In this document: positions 63,194 through 64,000 of the stretch, in pieces
Position numbering within the stretch: the stretch's first letter is position 1
Layout: each line of letters starts with the position of its first letter
Source of the DNA: Yinghuangia sp035454725
GTDB taxonomy: Bacteria; Actinomycetota; Actinomycetes; Streptomycetales; Streptomycetaceae
NCBI RefSeq assembly: GCF_051388935.1
Contig: NZ_JBPKBI010000001.1
Location: 372,001-436,000 of the forward strand
DNA length: 64,000 bases
Direction of reading: 5' to 3'
Position numbers and translations under genes: made by a program
Notes under the pieces: generated by a model
Told to the model about the DNA's origin: nothing
Seen by the model: the letters and a program-made list of their open reading frames with translations, nothing else
Database searches by the model: none

Positions 63194-63239
63194 ACCGTGA
63201 ATATGGTCGGTCCGGTGCAAGACTTTGCATCCGGTGCAA
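63194..63239. promoter_or_regulatory. possible operator between msiK and a lacI-type gene
   Basis: TGCAA (63216-63220), TTGCA (63225-63229) and TGCAA (63235-63239) give two overlapping inverted repeats with 4- and 5-base spacers. Just upstream CGGACC and GGTCCG form another inverted pair. LacI-family proteins often bind such sites; the adjacent lacI-type gene is the obvious candidate. Confidence 0.45.
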
Positions 63240-63284
63240 GCCCGTACCGAATCCTTCAGAAAGCGTCAACTACGCTGGTCGGCC

Positions 63285-64000
63285 ATGAAGACGAGGTTGG
63301 CGGACATCGCCGCCCAGGCGGGAGTCAGCGAGGCGACCGTCAGTCGCGTGCTCAACAGTCGCCCCGGAGTCGCCGAGGACACCCGGCGCGCGGTGCTCAC
63401 CGCGCTGGACGTTCTCGGCTACGAGCGCCCCGCCCGGTTGCGGCGGCGCAGCGCGGGGCTGGTCGGGCTCATGCTGCCGGAGCTCGACAATCCGATTTTC
63501 CCGGCGTTCGCCCAGGTCATCGAGCGGGCGCTGGCACACCACGGCTACACCCCCGTGCTGTGTACGGGGACGCCGGGCGGGGCGACCGAGGACGACTACA
63601 CCGAACTGCTCCTGGAGCGGGGGGTGTCGGGGATCATCTTCGTCTCGGGGCTGCACTCCGACTCGGGCGCCGACATGTCGCGTTACGTGAGATTGGTGGA
63701 GCGGGGCCTGCCGGTCGTCTTCGTCAACGGGTACGCCGAGGGCATCGACGCACCGTTCATCTCCAGCGACGAGTCGGTGGCGGTGGAGTTGGCGATAGGC
63801 CACCTGGCGTCGCTGCGGCATCGCCACATCGGGCTCGCGGTCGGACCGGAGCGTTACGTCCCGACCGCGCGGAAGATCGCCGGTTTCCGGCGGGGGCTCG
63901 CGGCGGCGTTCGGCGTCGAGGACGCGGAGCCGTGGATCGAACGGTCGCTGTTCTCGGTGGAAGGCGGCCAGGCCGCGGCGGGCACGCTGCTGGCTCGCGG
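63285..64000 (+). CDS. LacI-family regulator, 3' end outside the window
   Basis: The first 238 codons are present. The helix-turn-helix and hinge (RLADIAAQAGVSEATVSRVL, TRRAVLTALDVLGYERPARL) and the start of the sugar-binding domain (GLVGLMLPELDNPIFPAFAQ, FISSDESVAVELAIGHLASL) are clear. It is divergent from msiK and may control it or a sugar-uptake operon beyond the window. TACGCT at 63271-63276 lies 8 bases before the ATG, so it may be leaderless. Confidence 0.9.
   Translation, partial: MKTRLADIAAQAGVSEATVSRVLNSRPGVAEDTRRAVLTALDVLGYERPARLRRRSAGLVGLMLPELDNPIFPAFAQVIERALAHHGYTPVLCTGTPGGATEDDYTELLLERGVSGIIFVSGLHSDSGADMSRYVRLVERGLPVVFVNGYAEGIDAPFISSDESVAVELAIGHLASLRHRHIGLAVGPERYVPTARKIAGFRRGLAAAFGVEDAEPWIERSLFSVEGGQAAAGTLLAR

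Overview
The window looks like 64 kb of core chromosome from a high-G+C actinomycete of the Streptomycetaceae or a close relative. The signs are a very high G+C content with G/C in nearly every third codon position, frequent GTG starts, mycothiol genes (mshA, mshD), GlnR, a Nur-type Fur protein, RsiG, CarD and MsiK, and a gene order that, as I recall it, follows the Streptomyces coelicolor block pst - ppk - mshD - glnR - cysA/sseC - nur - ygfZ - mshA - gpmA - phoRP - carD - ispDF - cysS - rlmB - msiK. I see no insertion sequences, phage genes, CRISPR arrays, tRNA or rRNA genes. Two runs of N (44273-44417 and 47849-47963) are assembly gaps.

Layout. 1-5300: a minus-strand set of type IV secretion-like genes (a partial VirB4/TraC-like ATPase, a PrgI/SCO6880-type membrane protein, a small TrbC-like membrane protein), then a secreted cell-wall enzyme (transglycosylase + LysM + M23) behind a c-di-AMP (ydaO-type) riboswitch. 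5300-9150: a PAP2 phosphatase, a GntR regulator, a lipoprotein, an array of nested inverted repeats, and a CsoR copper repressor with its operator. 9470-20920: a phosphate block with a PhoU-like DUF47 protein and a Pit transporter, convergent pstSCAB with a PHO box, a Nudix/histidine-phosphatase fusion, a CHAD protein and polyphosphate kinase, followed by mshD. 21180-31950: a beta-propeller membrane protein, a polytopic membrane protein, a LacI regulator, GlnR, a hydrolase, a MoaD-like protein, and an ECF sigma factor with its zinc anti-sigma factor. 32000-33590: a cysteine-rich leader peptide followed by a thiosulfate sulfurtransferase and a DUF1416 protein. 33800-44250: an SMR exporter, a DsrE-like protein, nitrobindin, an LCP protein, Nur, YgfZ, Dtd, RsiG, an asparaginase, an HxlR/MFS pair, an XRE regulator and an HBHA-like protein. 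44400-50900: a DUF2516 protein, an NlpC/P60 hydrolase, a methyltransferase, mshA, a YbjN protein and gpmA. 50900-54300: a small cysteine-rich protein, phoR-phoP and a lipoprotein. 54800-64000: carD, ispD, ispF, cysS, rlmB, a DoxX-like protein, msiK and a divergent LacI regulator that runs off the window.

The genes form a few working groups: phosphate sensing, uptake and storage (phoRP, pst, pit, ppk, CHAD); sulfur and thiol metabolism (mshA, mshD, cysS, sulfurtransferase, cysteine leader); nitrogen and metal control (glnR, nur, csoR); and wall remodelling and differentiation (riboswitch-linked hydrolase, NlpC/P60, LCP, RsiG). Many genes have a -10-like hexamer 6-7 bases before the start codon, which suggests leaderless mRNAs. 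The most interesting points are the polycysteine leader peptide, the cysteine-rich 61-residue protein beside phoR where phoU would be expected, the c-di-AMP riboswitch, and the fact that both assembly gaps fall inside strong hairpins.
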